From NCBI RefSeq assembly GCF_903994045.1, contig NZ_CAJEWD010000003.1:1-64000 (forward strand): a stretch of 64,000 nucleotides of DNA, given 5' to 3'. Position 1 is the stretch's first letter. Each line of letters starts with the position of its first letter. Under the pieces are notes generated by a model. It searched no databases and was not told the origin of the DNA. It saw only the letters and a program-made list of their open reading frames with translations. The position numbers and the translations under genes are program-made. This document shows positions 17,383 to 25,681 of this stretch, piece after piece. The stretch is from Jeotgalicoccus meleagridis. GTDB taxonomy: Bacteria > Bacillota > Bacilli > Staphylococcales > Salinicoccaceae.

Positions 17383-18558
17383 ATGATTAAAAATCCACCT
17401 AGATCCCTAGTGATTTCAATTTTTATGATTGGTGCTTTTGCGGTCGGCATGACAGAATATGTCGTCACAGGTCTCTTAACGCAGTTTGCTAATGATTTAA
17501 ATGTCCAAGTGTCAACGACTGGACTGCTGCTTAGTGTCTACGCTTTAAGTGTTGCATTTTTTGGACCGATCATTCGCTTACTCACCTTAAAATTTCCACC
17601 TAAATTATTGTTAATCATGTTGATTTCTATATTCATTATTAGTAATATCGTTGCCGCAACCGCGCCAAATTTTGAAGTTCTACTTTTATCAAGATTACTA
17701 TCCGCTTCAATGCATGCACCATTTTTCGGTGTTATGATGAGTCTGGCCATGGCAATTTCACCACCTCATAAAAAAACTGGTGCAGTCGCACTTGTGAATG
17801 GTGGTTTAGTCATCGCAGTCATGCTAGGTGTACCTTTTGGTTCCTACGTCGGTGCAGTTTTAGATTGGAGAGTCGTCTTTTGGATTATCGTCTTTTTAGG
17901 CATAATTAATCTCTTAGGACTTATACTAGTCACTCCAGATTATAAACTCGGTCATACTCCTAAAATTTCTAGTGAGCTTTCTGCATTAAAAGATAAAAAT
18001 GTCATCATGCTCATGATTACTATTATCTTTGGTTATTCTGGCGTCTTTACAGCCTATACATTTTTAGAACCGATGCTTAGAGATATCGCTGGTCTAGGAG
18101 ACTTAGGGATTACCTTTAGTCTTTTGATGTTTGGAACATTTGCTGTCATCGGTAACTTCTCAACTGGAAAAATTCAGCCGAGTAAACTTACAGGTGCTGT
18201 CGCCTGCGTAATTTTCTTTTTAGCACTCGTCTTATTTGGTTTAACCTTTATGCTTGAAGTCCCGTATCTTGCTTACCTTGCATCAGGTTTATTTGGCCTT
18301 GGAACTTTCGGTATTTCACCGATGCTAAACTCAAAAATTATTTATGCTGCGATTACAGCACCAGCCCTCGCTGGAACACTCGCTGCATCTGTCTTTAACC
18401 TATCGAACTCCATCGGCGCATCACTGGGTTCTTTTTTGTTAACAAATGGCTACTCTTATAGAGCAATTACCTTTGTTGCTGCAGGTATGTTAATCTTTGG
18501 TGTCTTTTGTATGGTAGTGACTCATTTTATTGAAGATAAATCGAGATTTAATAATTAA
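17383..18558 (+). CDS. MFS transporter, DHA1/AraJ-type
   Basis: A major facilitator superfamily protein of 391 residues with twelve predicted helices. The N-terminal GMTEYVVTGLL segment and the motif-A equivalent in the loop after helix 2 (FGPIIRLLTLKFPPK) fit the sugar-efflux/drug-efflux (AraJ, YdhP) subgroup. The substrate cannot be assigned. A strong TGAGGAGGC site precedes the ATG. It is monocistronic, with a palindrome in its promoter region and a bidirectional terminator behind it. Confidence 0.85.
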   Translation: MIKNPPRSLVISIFMIGAFAVGMTEYVVTGLLTQFANDLNVQVSTTGLLLSVYALSVAFFGPIIRLLTLKFPPKLLLIMLISIFIISNIVAATAPNFEVLLLSRLLSASMHAPFFGVMMSLAMAISPPHKKTGAVALVNGGLVIAVMLGVPFGSYVGAVLDWRVVFWIIVFLGIINLLGLILVTPDYKLGHTPKISSELSALKDKNVIMLMITIIFGYSGVFTAYTFLEPMLRDIAGLGDLGITFSLLMFGTFAVIGNFSTGKIQPSKLTGAVACVIFFLALVLFGLTFMLEVPYLAYLASGLFGLGTFGISPMLNSKIIYAAITAPALAGTLAASVFNLSNSIGASLGSFLLTNGYSYRAITFVAAGMLIFGVFCMVVTHFIEDKSRFNN

Positions 18559-18590
18559 AAGGATTCGAGAAAATTTCTCGAATCCCTTTT
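18557..18590. terminator. Bidirectional terminator between MFS and LLM genes
   Basis: Inverted repeat GGATTCGAGAAA/TTTCTCGAATCC (18561-18585) flanked by AAAA and TTTT. It serves both converging genes. Confidence 0.85.
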
Positions 18591-19542
18591 AAATTTCACT
18601 TATTCTCTTATAACTCTCAAGCTTATCTTTCATATCATGAGTAATCGTCACGATCATAACTTCATCGATATCATAATCTTCAGCTAAGTTTTTAAATGCT
18701 TGTTTCACACTTTCTTTTGAACCGATAATACAGCTTTCTTTAATTTTATCAATTTCACTTTTTTCATCTGCTGTGAGCTCAATTTCACTGACTTCTTCAA
18801 GAGAAGGTATGCCAGGAAATTCTCGTCCCGATGATTTTAGAACTTGATTCACCAAATATGGATAGGCCAATTGTTCTGCATGGTCATCTGATTCACCGCA
18901 ATAGACATTTACTGTGAGTATAACTTCTCCTTCTTCGTTACCTTGACGATAAACATCTAGGACTTCGCCAATGTTTTTATCGGACATAAAAGCGCCAAAG
19001 CAATAATTTAATGAAGCTTCTTTTGCAAATGTTGCACTTTTTTCACTTGTTCCAAGCATCCATAATTTAGGTTGACTGCTTGGTTTCGGCACTGCTTTTA
19101 AATCAGGATCTCGATCATTAATAAATTTTGTGAGATCACTGACAAGCTCTGGCATTTTAAATACATGGGCTAAGTAATTATCGCTCAACGCTTCGGATAC
19201 TTTATTATCCCCACCTGGAGCACGGCCAATGCCAATATCTACTCTGTCTCCAATTAAACTTGCTAATGTATTATAATTTTCGGCAACTTTTAAAGGCTTA
19301 TAATAAGGTAATAAGGTTGCGCCACTACCTAATCTAATATTCTCAGTAACCATACCAATTGCTGTGAGTGTTACTTCCGGGCTTGTAGAAGCGAGTCCTT
19401 TCATACTATGATGTTCAGCTAGCCAGAAACGTTTAAAGCCAAGTTTGTCTGCAAACTTGGCCAACTCTACACTATTATTCAATGCGACTTCTGAGGTCAT
19501 TCCTGTAGAGATAGGTGCTTGATCTAAAATGCTATAACGCAT
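18589..19542 (-). CDS. LLM-class flavin-dependent oxidoreductase (luciferase-like)
   Basis: A bacterial-luciferase-like monooxygenase of 317 residues. Family motifs are RFWLAEHHSMKGLAST (about 38-53), GSGATLLPYYKPLKVAE (about 73-89) and GIGRAPGGD (about 104-112), as in the MsnO8/YhbW/YwcH group. It needs FMN or reduced flavin from a partner; the substrate is unknown. Its ATG follows the stop of the YkvR-like gene by one base, so the two are coupled. Confidence 0.85.
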   Translation of the reverse strand: MRYSILDQAPISTGMTSEVALNNSVELAKFADKLGFKRFWLAEHHSMKGLASTSPEVTLTAIGMVTENIRLGSGATLLPYYKPLKVAENYNTLASLIGDRVDIGIGRAPGGDNKVSEALSDNYLAHVFKMPELVSDLTKFINDRDPDLKAVPKPSSQPKLWMLGTSEKSATFAKEASLNYCFGAFMSDKNIGEVLDVYRQGNEEGEVILTVNVYCGESDDHAEQLAYPYLVNQVLKSSGREFPGIPSLEEVSEIELTADEKSEIDKIKESCIIGSKESVKQAFKNLAEDYDIDEVMIVTITHDMKDKLESYKRISEI

Positions 19543-19543
19543 A

Positions 19544-19825
19544 TTAATCCATCACTTTCAGAGTAATTTTATATTCCCCTACATTATCTTCTTCATACAA
19601 GTTATCCAAAGATGTTGAAAAATTAACGATTTTCCCATCAAATTCTTCATTATTATTACCTGGAATTCTTACTTTAAACTCCTCTTGATATAGATGCTCA
19701 GATAAGTGGTGATAGTCTTCACTAGCTACGTCAAAAGTGATACGCACCTCACCTGCTTCTGTATCCCTGATTAATTCTTTCACATCCAAAGTTAAATCAT
19801 CCAGCATAATTATGTCGTTCGCCAT
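19544..19825 (-). CDS. DUF3219 family protein (YkvR-like)
   Basis: A 93-residue protein resembling Bacillus YkvR. Shared features are the ITFDVASEDYHHLSEHLYQ segment, FKVRIP and the SLDNLYEE motif near the end, matching the SxTNLYEP-like stretch of that family. Function is unknown. It has no membrane segment or cysteine. It precedes the luciferase-like gene in a two-gene unit, the only hint to a role. Confidence 0.75.
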   Translation of the reverse strand: MANDIIMLDDLTLDVKELIRDTEAGEVRITFDVASEDYHHLSEHLYQEEFKVRIPGNNNEEFDGKIVNFSTSLDNLYEEDNVGEYKITLKVMD

Positions 19826-19913
19826 TCTAATTCATCCTCTCAATTCTTAAAAAGAAGCATACCATCTATAGTATTCTTTTTCTATTAAAGTGCATACCCT
19901 TAAATGCCAAAAT

Positions 19914-20408
19914 TTAATCTAATAAATGCTTGACCTCTACAGGATAATTAAAGTGTTCTAAACGTCCTAGCAACTGTTTCTCATTAAATTTCACATGATT
20001 CAATTCTTTAATAATTTCTTCACCTTTATAGAACTTGATTACTGTTTGAATGTCATGCTCAATCACGATATTTGTGACGTCTTCATAAGGGATAATTTTT
20101 TCTCCACGTTTAAATTTAATAATGATCCCTGAAGGTGCAATATGGAGCTGGTAATACTTATCACCCTTATCCGCCTTAAAGATAAAAGCTAATATCAATG
20201 AAATCAGTAGAATAATCGCAATAATGTAAGCACGATTAAACGCACTTTCTTCTAAGTTGTTAAAAGTTTTATAAAAAATATCAAAAATTATAAATAAGAA
20301 ATAAGATCCTGCTGCTAAAATCCCAAACAAGGTAAAATTAAAACCTTTTGGATCATAGTTTCTAGGAACATCTTTTCTCTTCATATAAATTACACTGTCA
20401 TCTGTCAT
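19914..20408 (-). CDS. Hypothetical membrane protein with PH-like C-terminal domain
   Basis: A 164-residue protein. A short polar N-terminus is followed by two membrane segments (about 25-48 and 60-79), then a beta-rich domain (about 88-160). That domain contains YQLHIAPSGIIIKFKRGEK and IPYEDVTNIVIEHD, a pattern resembling bacterial PH/YcxB-like domains. I cannot name a family with certainty. A ribosome site AAGGTGA lies before the ATG. It is 28 bases downstream of the DUF1801 gene and probably co-transcribed with it and corA. Confidence 0.7.
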   Translation of the reverse strand: MTDDSVIYMKRKDVPRNYDPKGFNFTLFGILAAGSYFLFIIFDIFYKTFNNLEESAFNRAYIIAIILLISLILAFIFKADKGDKYYQLHIAPSGIIIKFKRGEKIIPYEDVTNIVIEHDIQTVIKFYKGEEIIKELNHVKFNEKQLLGRLEHFNYPVEVKHLLD

Positions 20409-20436
20409 AAGTCACCTTCTTATTCACGTTTTCATT

Positions 20437-20805
20437 CTATCTCCAAAAAGTATCTAGATGTTTTTTATCCTCAATATTGAAATCGATAATTTCCTTTAGT
20501 AAATCATAATTCATGTCGTCTGTATATTTTACTTTGTATGTCATTTTTTCATGACTATAGCCTGCATTCTTTATTTTCTCACTAAATTTTTCAATGCCTT
20601 TAGCTTCTGGATTAACTGAAAAATGATGTTTGCTCGGCTTGATTCCAATCATAAAACTACCGTCTTTGACATACAGTGGAGTACTCCATTTTACTTGTCC
20701 TTCAAATTCTGGATAATGTTTTTCTATCCAGTCGAACACTTCTTTTAGTTTCTCTTGTTTAGTCTCATCTAAACTATCTATGCTCTTTTTAAATATATCT
20801 TTCAT
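20437..20805 (-). CDS. DUF1801 (YdhG/frataxin-like) family protein
   Basis: A 122-residue protein with the family hallmarks: a leading helix of the type IEKHYPEFEGQVKWSTPLYV, then GSFMIGIKPSKHHFSVNP and a C-terminal helix ending HLDTFWR. In Bacillus a member (YdhG/Fra) acts as an iron chaperone for heme and Fe-S cluster formation. That role is inferred, not shown. Its ATG follows the corA stop directly. Confidence 0.8.
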   Translation of the reverse strand: MKDIFKKSIDSLDETKQEKLKEVFDWIEKHYPEFEGQVKWSTPLYVKDGSFMIGIKPSKHHFSVNPEAKGIEKFSEKIKNAGYSHEKMTYKVKYTDDMNYDLLKEIIDFNIEDKKHLDTFWR

Positions 20806-21741
20806 TCACATCCACCTCTTGTATTTAAAGAATATAATCATTCCAATGCTGATTGAAAGCATAACCAATAGTGTAATAAAGTAACCATATGGCCAATTTA
20901 ACTCTGGCATATTCGTAAAGTTCATTCCATAGATACCAGTAATCAGAGTGAGCGGTAAGAAAATTGCAGAGATAATGGTTAAAATATTGATGACTTTATT
21001 CATTTGATAAGTATTATAAGACGTATAATTTTCCTTAATCTCATCAACCATCTCTTCGGAGAATTGAATAATTAATTTCTGTCTGTCGAGTTTGGTGTTG
21101 ATATGTTTAAAAATGTGATCGCTTTGTTGACTATTAAAGATATCCTCTTCTTGTAACTTGCCAATCAATTCGGACATAGGTATGATGACCCTCTTTACTC
21201 TGAATATCTTTCTCTTGATATCAAACATAACAGAATTGATATTCTCATTTCTTTTCTCTCCGCCATGCTTTTCTTCGAACTCTATCACTTCGTCTTCAAT
21301 CCGGTGTAAGATTTCAAAATATTGATCGACCGCTTGATGTAGTATGTACAAGGCAATATCAATTTCCAAGTCTTCTGTCATAGTCTCTACAATACTTTTC
21401 ACATCGATAAAATCCTCTAAATCCCCATTGTGAAACGTAATAATCATATCTTTTTTAATCAAGATATTGATTGCTTTAGCACTAGCTTCAGTGTCTCTGA
21501 TATTATGACAGATTAAAATTTGATAACCATCTTGGGTAAAGTATGATGGTCTATATATTTTTCTTGTCTTATCTTCTAGTAAAGTTTCTGGAACATCATC
21601 GAAATGACTTAAGAGCAAATCCTTGTCATCAAAACTCGAATAGTCATACCAAACAAAGCTTGCACTTCTTTCGACTTGAGTCGGTTCCTTAACTTCTTCA
21701 ATGGCATTATTACTTGAGATATATTGTATATTTAACGTCAT
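20806..21741 (-). CDS. corA: CorA-family magnesium/divalent cation channel
   Basis: A CorA/MIT-type channel subunit of 311 residues. A soluble N-terminal domain leads into a long coiled helix (about 150-245). Two C-terminal membrane helices (about 250-270 and 285-305) flank the signature GMNFTNMPE loop, with YGMN as the ion-selecting motif. It acts as a homopentamer. An AGGGAGGTG site precedes the ATG. It heads a probable operon with the DUF1801 and PH-like membrane genes. Confidence 0.92.
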   Translation of the reverse strand: MTLNIQYISSNNAIEEVKEPTQVERSASFVWYDYSSFDDKDLLLSHFDDVPETLLEDKTRKIYRPSYFTQDGYQILICHNIRDTEASAKAINILIKKDMIITFHNGDLEDFIDVKSIVETMTEDLEIDIALYILHQAVDQYFEILHRIEDEVIEFEEKHGGEKRNENINSVMFDIKRKIFRVKRVIIPMSELIGKLQEEDIFNSQQSDHIFKHINTKLDRQKLIIQFSEEMVDEIKENYTSYNTYQMNKVINILTIISAIFLPLTLITGIYGMNFTNMPELNWPYGYFITLLVMLSISIGMIIFFKYKRWM

Positions 21742-21782
21742 AAATACACCTCCCTTTCACATATACCCAAAAATTTCATGAA

Positions 21783-21824
21783 AAAGCAAAGAGAGTGAAA
21801 ACTGTGGACAGTTTTCACTCTCTT
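21783..21824 (-). terminator. Terminator after the NCS1 permease gene
   Basis: A 16-bp perfect stem (21789-21804 with 21809-21824) and four-base loop, followed on the minus strand by TTTGCTTTTTC. It ends the permease transcript and separates it from corA. Confidence 0.85.
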
Positions 21825-21831
21825 ATTACTT

Positions 21832-23235
21832 TTATTTTGTTTGATCAAAAATTGTATTGTTTTTAAAGCTTGAGCCCTTAAACATGTACTTAGTCACTAA
21901 TGGATAAACGATTGCTGCGACAATAAACCCGATTAACCAAGCTAAGTCTACGAATAAGAAGGCTGCCGCTGCACCAACGATAAGCGCTATGATAGCTGCG
22001 TAGTTGACACCAGAAAAGTCTCCGCCTTTTCTATACAGCTCTTCAATATCAATATGTTGTTTTCTCAACACGTAGAATTCTATAACTAAGATTGCAATCA
22101 TTGGCCCTAAGAATGCTGAGTAGACATGAACAAAAGTGTCTAAACCTTTAGCATTGTCATCTTGAACTAATACCCAAGGGAATGATCCCATTGCTAGTAA
22201 ACCTGTAATTGTTACAGCAACTTTATAGTTCAACTTAGTAAATAGTTGAATCACATAAGTTGGTGTTACAATATTTGCTACCATGTTTACAGCGATCGCA
22301 CCAAAGACAATAAAGGCTGAGATAAATAACTGCATACCTTCACTTTCAAAGAGTGCAGGTAATCCAAGCGCCGGGTTTGCATAACCTGTTGCACTTGCTA
22401 ACATCGCACCAACAACGATTACTGAACCATAAGCTACAACGATTGGTAAGAAGTAAAGTAAGCTACGTTTACCATCTGTATAACCTGTTTTTAACTCTCT
22501 AGAATAGTCAGCAGCACTTAAGAAGATCGCTGCATAGTTACCTAAGAATACCATGACGTATGCGAAAAATTCTACGCCCCAAGTACCATCTGATTGAATC
22601 CAAATATTAGTGATGTTTTCACTGTGTACTGGATCGCTCACTAAGATATAAAATACTGTAATCACAATACCTAAAAGAACAACTGATGCAACAGATTCAA
22701 CCATCTTAATACTATGGAAACCTTTCATAGATAGTAAGATTTGAACTACTAGTAAAATAATAAATGCTAAAAAGACATTATCTAAACGATCATTCGATAA
22801 GATTTTGAATACTTCGTTTAGAGCAGTACCACCGATCCAACTTTGAATACCATACCAAATGACGGCTGGTACGGCACGAAGGAGTGACGATACGAGTGTC
22901 CCTTTTTCCCCAAATGATGCTTTTAGATGTGTAACATAAGAAATACCATATTTATAACCTGCACGGTCGTTCAATGCGAACAAGACCGAAACAATCGCAA
23001 TCGCAACAAGGGCTGCTGCTATTGTCTGATAAATATTTAAAACTGCCATCCCGGCAACTACAACACTAGCTCCTAGTGTCATGTTCCCCATGTTAACACC
23101 ATCACCAACCCATAATGACATGTAGCCGAATGCACCTAAAGTACGGTCTTCTGGACCATTCGGTTTTAACGAGTCAGTTTGAGCGGCAGCATCTGGATTC
23201 TCAATTCCTTGAGTCCCTTTATTTTCTTCTGACAT
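21832..23235 (-). CDS. NCS1-family nucleobase/allantoin-type permease
   Basis: A 467-residue permease with twelve predicted helices after a polar N-terminus of about 35 residues. NCS1 motifs are WVGDGVNMGNMTLGASVVV (helix 1), YGIQSWIGGTALNEV (helix 3) and a helix-6 region with SAADYSRELKTG. The pattern fits PucI/CodB-type carriers of allantoin, hydantoin or cytosine; the true substrate is unclear. It lies downstream of pucR, with a shared operator-like palindrome in its leader (23324-23340), suggesting PucR control. Confidence 0.85.
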   Translation of the reverse strand: MSEENKGTQGIENPDAAAQTDSLKPNGPEDRTLGAFGYMSLWVGDGVNMGNMTLGASVVVAGMAVLNIYQTIAAALVAIAIVSVLFALNDRAGYKYGISYVTHLKASFGEKGTLVSSLLRAVPAVIWYGIQSWIGGTALNEVFKILSNDRLDNVFLAFIILLVVQILLSMKGFHSIKMVESVASVVLLGIVITVFYILVSDPVHSENITNIWIQSDGTWGVEFFAYVMVFLGNYAAIFLSAADYSRELKTGYTDGKRSLLYFLPIVVAYGSVIVVGAMLASATGYANPALGLPALFESEGMQLFISAFIVFGAIAVNMVANIVTPTYVIQLFTKLNYKVAVTITGLLAMGSFPWVLVQDDNAKGLDTFVHVYSAFLGPMIAILVIEFYVLRKQHIDIEELYRKGGDFSGVNYAAIIALIVGAAAAFLFVDLAWLIGFIVAAIVYPLVTKYMFKGSSFKNNTIFDQTK

Positions 23236-23323
23236 TTTCCCACCTCTTCAAATATATAAAAGTTTTCTTATATGCTTAAATAATGCACATCCATCATTAT
23301 ATATTTCTACAAGTCTCAAGTCT

Positions 23324-23340
23324 TTATCCATTATAGATAA
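23324..23340. promoter_or_regulatory. Candidate PucR operator before the NCS1 permease
   Basis: TTATCC-ATTAT-AGATAA, one mismatch from a perfect palindrome of the form TTATCC-N5-GGATAA. The same pattern recurs at 25044-25060 and 25144-25160. Confidence 0.5.
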
Positions 23341-23385
23341 AATAAAATCGTTTCCTTTCATTATAATTCCAATATATAAGTATTT

Positions 23386-25017
23386 CTAATGGTTAATCTC
23401 TAGTATTTTTAATCCAACTTGAACGGATAGCATTTCATTGGCATCTTCATAATCCATCTGCGTGATTTCTTTTATTTTGTCTAATCGATAAGTCACCGTC
23501 TTATAGTGAATAAACAGGCGATCTGCAGTGCGTGAAATATTTTGTTGGCTTTGTAAATACATATCAAGCGTTTCAATTAGCTGTTTTCTATTGGATTTGT
23601 GGTAATTAAGTAATCGTCTAAGACTATGTGGGATAAATTCATCTAACTTATTATTATCGTGTTTAAATTGATAGAGTAATCTGTAGACCCCTAACTCTTC
23701 AAAACTTTTAACCGGTTCAAACAAGGTCAACATATTCGTTACTTCTTGGGCTTCGGTATGACTTCTTGGCAAATCAAACACAGTATTGGCTATCGTACCA
23801 ATACCTGCTAATACAGTCGCATCTTCTGTAGTGCTTTCAAATTTTGATAAGACTAAGTTAATACTCTTTTTAATATAGGACATCTCTTTTTTAATATTGT
23901 TCTGACCAGAGTGAATTGGCCAAATGACAATGACCTGATTAAAACGTTCTCTGATAATCGCGTCTTTTAAATAATAATCAATGTTATTGATCAACATATT
24001 GTAGTAGCGTTGATGATTCTTACTATCAATATCCTTATTTTTAAAGTTCAAACTAAAAACAACCACAGCTGAACGACTATTGAGATCAAAGTTTATGTTA
24101 AACGCACGTTCCTTAATATCATTATCATTCTTCAGTTCACCTGAAAGAAGGTCATCGATAATCTCGTTTTTATATTTTTTCTCAACTTCTGATACCGCAA
24201 TTTTTTTAGCTAAATTTAAAGATAGGGCGGTTGCAGCATTTTCTATAGCTATAAAGTCAAACTCATTAAAATTCGAATTTACCGCAGAGATAACCAAATT
24301 CACTCTTGTCTGATTAACTGTAGTAATCGGAATCATAATCTGCTCACAGAGTCGGTCCTGTAATTTAGGGAAGATCACATTCCGTCTATATATTGGGAAA
24401 AGGGAGTCTTTACTGTCATCTCTTTCTTTGAATTTATCATTCTCATAAAACAGTTCCACTTCACTATCTGTCGTTGCTAAGACAGTAAAGAGCTCATTAT
24501 AAATCGTCACTGGGTTACCAATCAGTGATTCTAAAGTTTGAATGATGACCTCATCATCCATATTTCTAATCGACAGTTCAGTAAAACGATGATTGATTTC
24601 TCTAAAGTATTCTAAGCGTTCAACATCTTGACTGAATAATTTACGCGTCACTTTTCTTATAATGCTGATAAAAGGCACATCTCTATGAATGACAATCATG
24701 GCAATATTTCTTTTAGCACATACTTCTTCTATGACTTCTGGTATTGTGTCACCTTCATTTGGATTTTTCACTATTAAAGCACTGATTTTTTTATCAGCAA
24801 GATTCTCTGCCCACTCAGATAGACTTTCTTCATCAAAAGTACTGACTGCGTGAAAACTAGTTAAAAGAATCTCTCCACCTTTTAACCAACGTGCGATATA
24901 TGGTGAGTCGATAATTGTAATCCCTGTTATAAATTTGCTAAGGCTTTGTTTAGTTCCTTTAAACTCAGCTTTGTCTAATTCTTCTAACTGCAATAAGTCT
25001 CTTACAGTATAATTCAT
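23386..25017 (-). CDS. pucR: PucR-family transcriptional regulator
   Basis: A 543-residue regulator with the family's domain order: N-terminal PucR sensor domain (about 1-130), a middle GAF/GGDEF-like region, and a C-terminal helix-turn-helix (about 480-540). The last contains QNISRTADRLFIHYKTVTYR, characteristic of the PucR_HTH domain. In Bacillus PucR controls purine catabolism and allantoin transport genes. It lies between an NCS1 permease and the divergent ridA, and both carry an operator-like palindrome that also occurs upstream of pucR itself. GAGGG precedes the ATG. Confidence 0.88.
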   Translation of the reverse strand: MNYTVRDLLQLEELDKAEFKGTKQSLSKFITGITIIDSPYIARWLKGGEILLTSFHAVSTFDEESLSEWAENLADKKISALIVKNPNEGDTIPEVIEEVCAKRNIAMIVIHRDVPFISIIRKVTRKLFSQDVERLEYFREINHRFTELSIRNMDDEVIIQTLESLIGNPVTIYNELFTVLATTDSEVELFYENDKFKERDDSKDSLFPIYRRNVIFPKLQDRLCEQIMIPITTVNQTRVNLVISAVNSNFNEFDFIAIENAATALSLNLAKKIAVSEVEKKYKNEIIDDLLSGELKNDNDIKERAFNINFDLNSRSAVVVFSLNFKNKDIDSKNHQRYYNMLINNIDYYLKDAIIRERFNQVIVIWPIHSGQNNIKKEMSYIKKSINLVLSKFESTTEDATVLAGIGTIANTVFDLPRSHTEAQEVTNMLTLFEPVKSFEELGVYRLLYQFKHDNNKLDEFIPHSLRRLLNYHKSNRKQLIETLDMYLQSQQNISRTADRLFIHYKTVTYRLDKIKEITQMDYEDANEMLSVQVGLKILEINH

Positions 25018-25043
25018 AATAAATCCCTCATTAAATTACTGAT

Positions 25044-25060
25044 TTATCCAATATGGATAA
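25044..25060. promoter_or_regulatory. Candidate PucR operator before pucR
   Basis: TTATCC-AATAT-GGATAA, perfect 6-bp arms around five bases, 27 bases before the pucR start codon. Confidence 0.55.
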
Positions 25061-25097
25061 GTAGAATTTTGTCTCTTTCACTATACCCTTAGGCTTT

Positions 25098-25135
25098 GTG
25101 AAGTTTAAAACATGAATCATTTTAAACTATTTCAC
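25098..25135. promoter_or_regulatory. Second inverted repeat in the pucR-ridA intergenic region
   Basis: A 9-bp perfect inverted repeat AGTTTAAAA/TTTTAAACT (25102-25110 and 25120-25128) with a 9-base centre, flanked by GTGAA and TTCAC. It lies midway between the divergent starts. It could be an operator for another regulator or a short hairpin. Confidence 0.4.
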
Positions 25136-25143
25136 CGATTTTC

Positions 25144-25160
25144 TTATCGATATTGGATAT
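25144..25160. promoter_or_regulatory. Candidate PucR operator and promoter of ridA
   Basis: TTATCG-ATATT-GGATAT, two mismatches from the TTATCC-N5-GGATAA pattern and exactly 100 bp from the copy before pucR. It overlaps a -35-like TTGGAT (25153-25158), with TTTAAT 16 bp further on as -10. Confidence 0.45.
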
Positions 25161-25216
25161 CCTATTTTACACTGTTTAATGCTAAGATGGAATTAATACA
25201 TACAGGAGGTAATATT

Positions 25217-25618
25217 ATGACAAGAAAAGCATTTAATACAAAAACAGTCAGCAGCTCTGGTCCTTATTCTCATGTCACTGATGCTGGAGACTTTTTATTT
25301 TTCTCTGGTCAAACCGCCAAAAACCGCATTGACTTAGAGGAAGACTTAACAGGCGATATCGCTAAACAAACTGAGGTTGCTTTTAATAACCTTTTTGATG
25401 TGATGGCTGATCAAGGTGTATCTGAAAGTGACGTTGTTAAAGTAAACGTCTACTTAACAACTATGAAAAACTTCGAAGCAATGAACGAAGTATACAAAAC
25501 AAAGTTCTCAGAACCTTTCCCATCTCGTACTTGTGTTGCAGTTTATGAGCTACCACTTGGTGCGGAAGTTGAAATTGAAATCATCGTTAAAAAAACAAGC
25601 ATAGTATTTAACCTATAA
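25217..25618 (+). CDS. ridA: RidA-family enamine/imine deaminase
   Basis: A 133-residue member of the RidA/YjgF/YER057c family, which hydrolyses reactive enamines and imines and prevents damage to PLP enzymes. Visible are SSGPYSHV, FFSGQTA, KVNVYLT and the catalytic Arg in FPSRTCVAV. Start is the ATG at 25217 behind a strong AGGAGG; the ORF stays open upstream to 25112 but has no ribosome site there. It is divergent from pucR and shares its operator-like motif, so here it may serve base or allantoin catabolism as RutC- or YabJ-type proteins do (inference). Confidence 0.9.
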   Translation: MTRKAFNTKTVSSSGPYSHVTDAGDFLFFSGQTAKNRIDLEEDLTGDIAKQTEVAFNNLFDVMADQGVSESDVVKVNVYLTTMKNFEAMNEVYKTKFSEPFPSRTCVAVYELPLGAEVEIEIIVKKTSIVFNL

Positions 25619-25621
25619 ATA

Positions 25622-25665
25622 AAGCGGCATGAGAATCTTAAATTTAAGATTCTCATGCCGCTTCT
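25622..25665. terminator. Bidirectional terminator between ridA and the AEC carrier
   Basis: A 19-bp perfect inverted repeat (25622-25640 and 25645-25663) with a four-base loop lies between converging genes. The T tails are short on both sides. Confidence 0.75.
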
Positions 25666-25681
25666 TTGTCTGATATACATA

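Noticed and set aside
25112-25216. N-terminal extension of ridA
   Set aside because: The added residues are not family-like, lie over operator sequences and have no ribosome site, whereas AGGAGG precedes the ATG at 25217.
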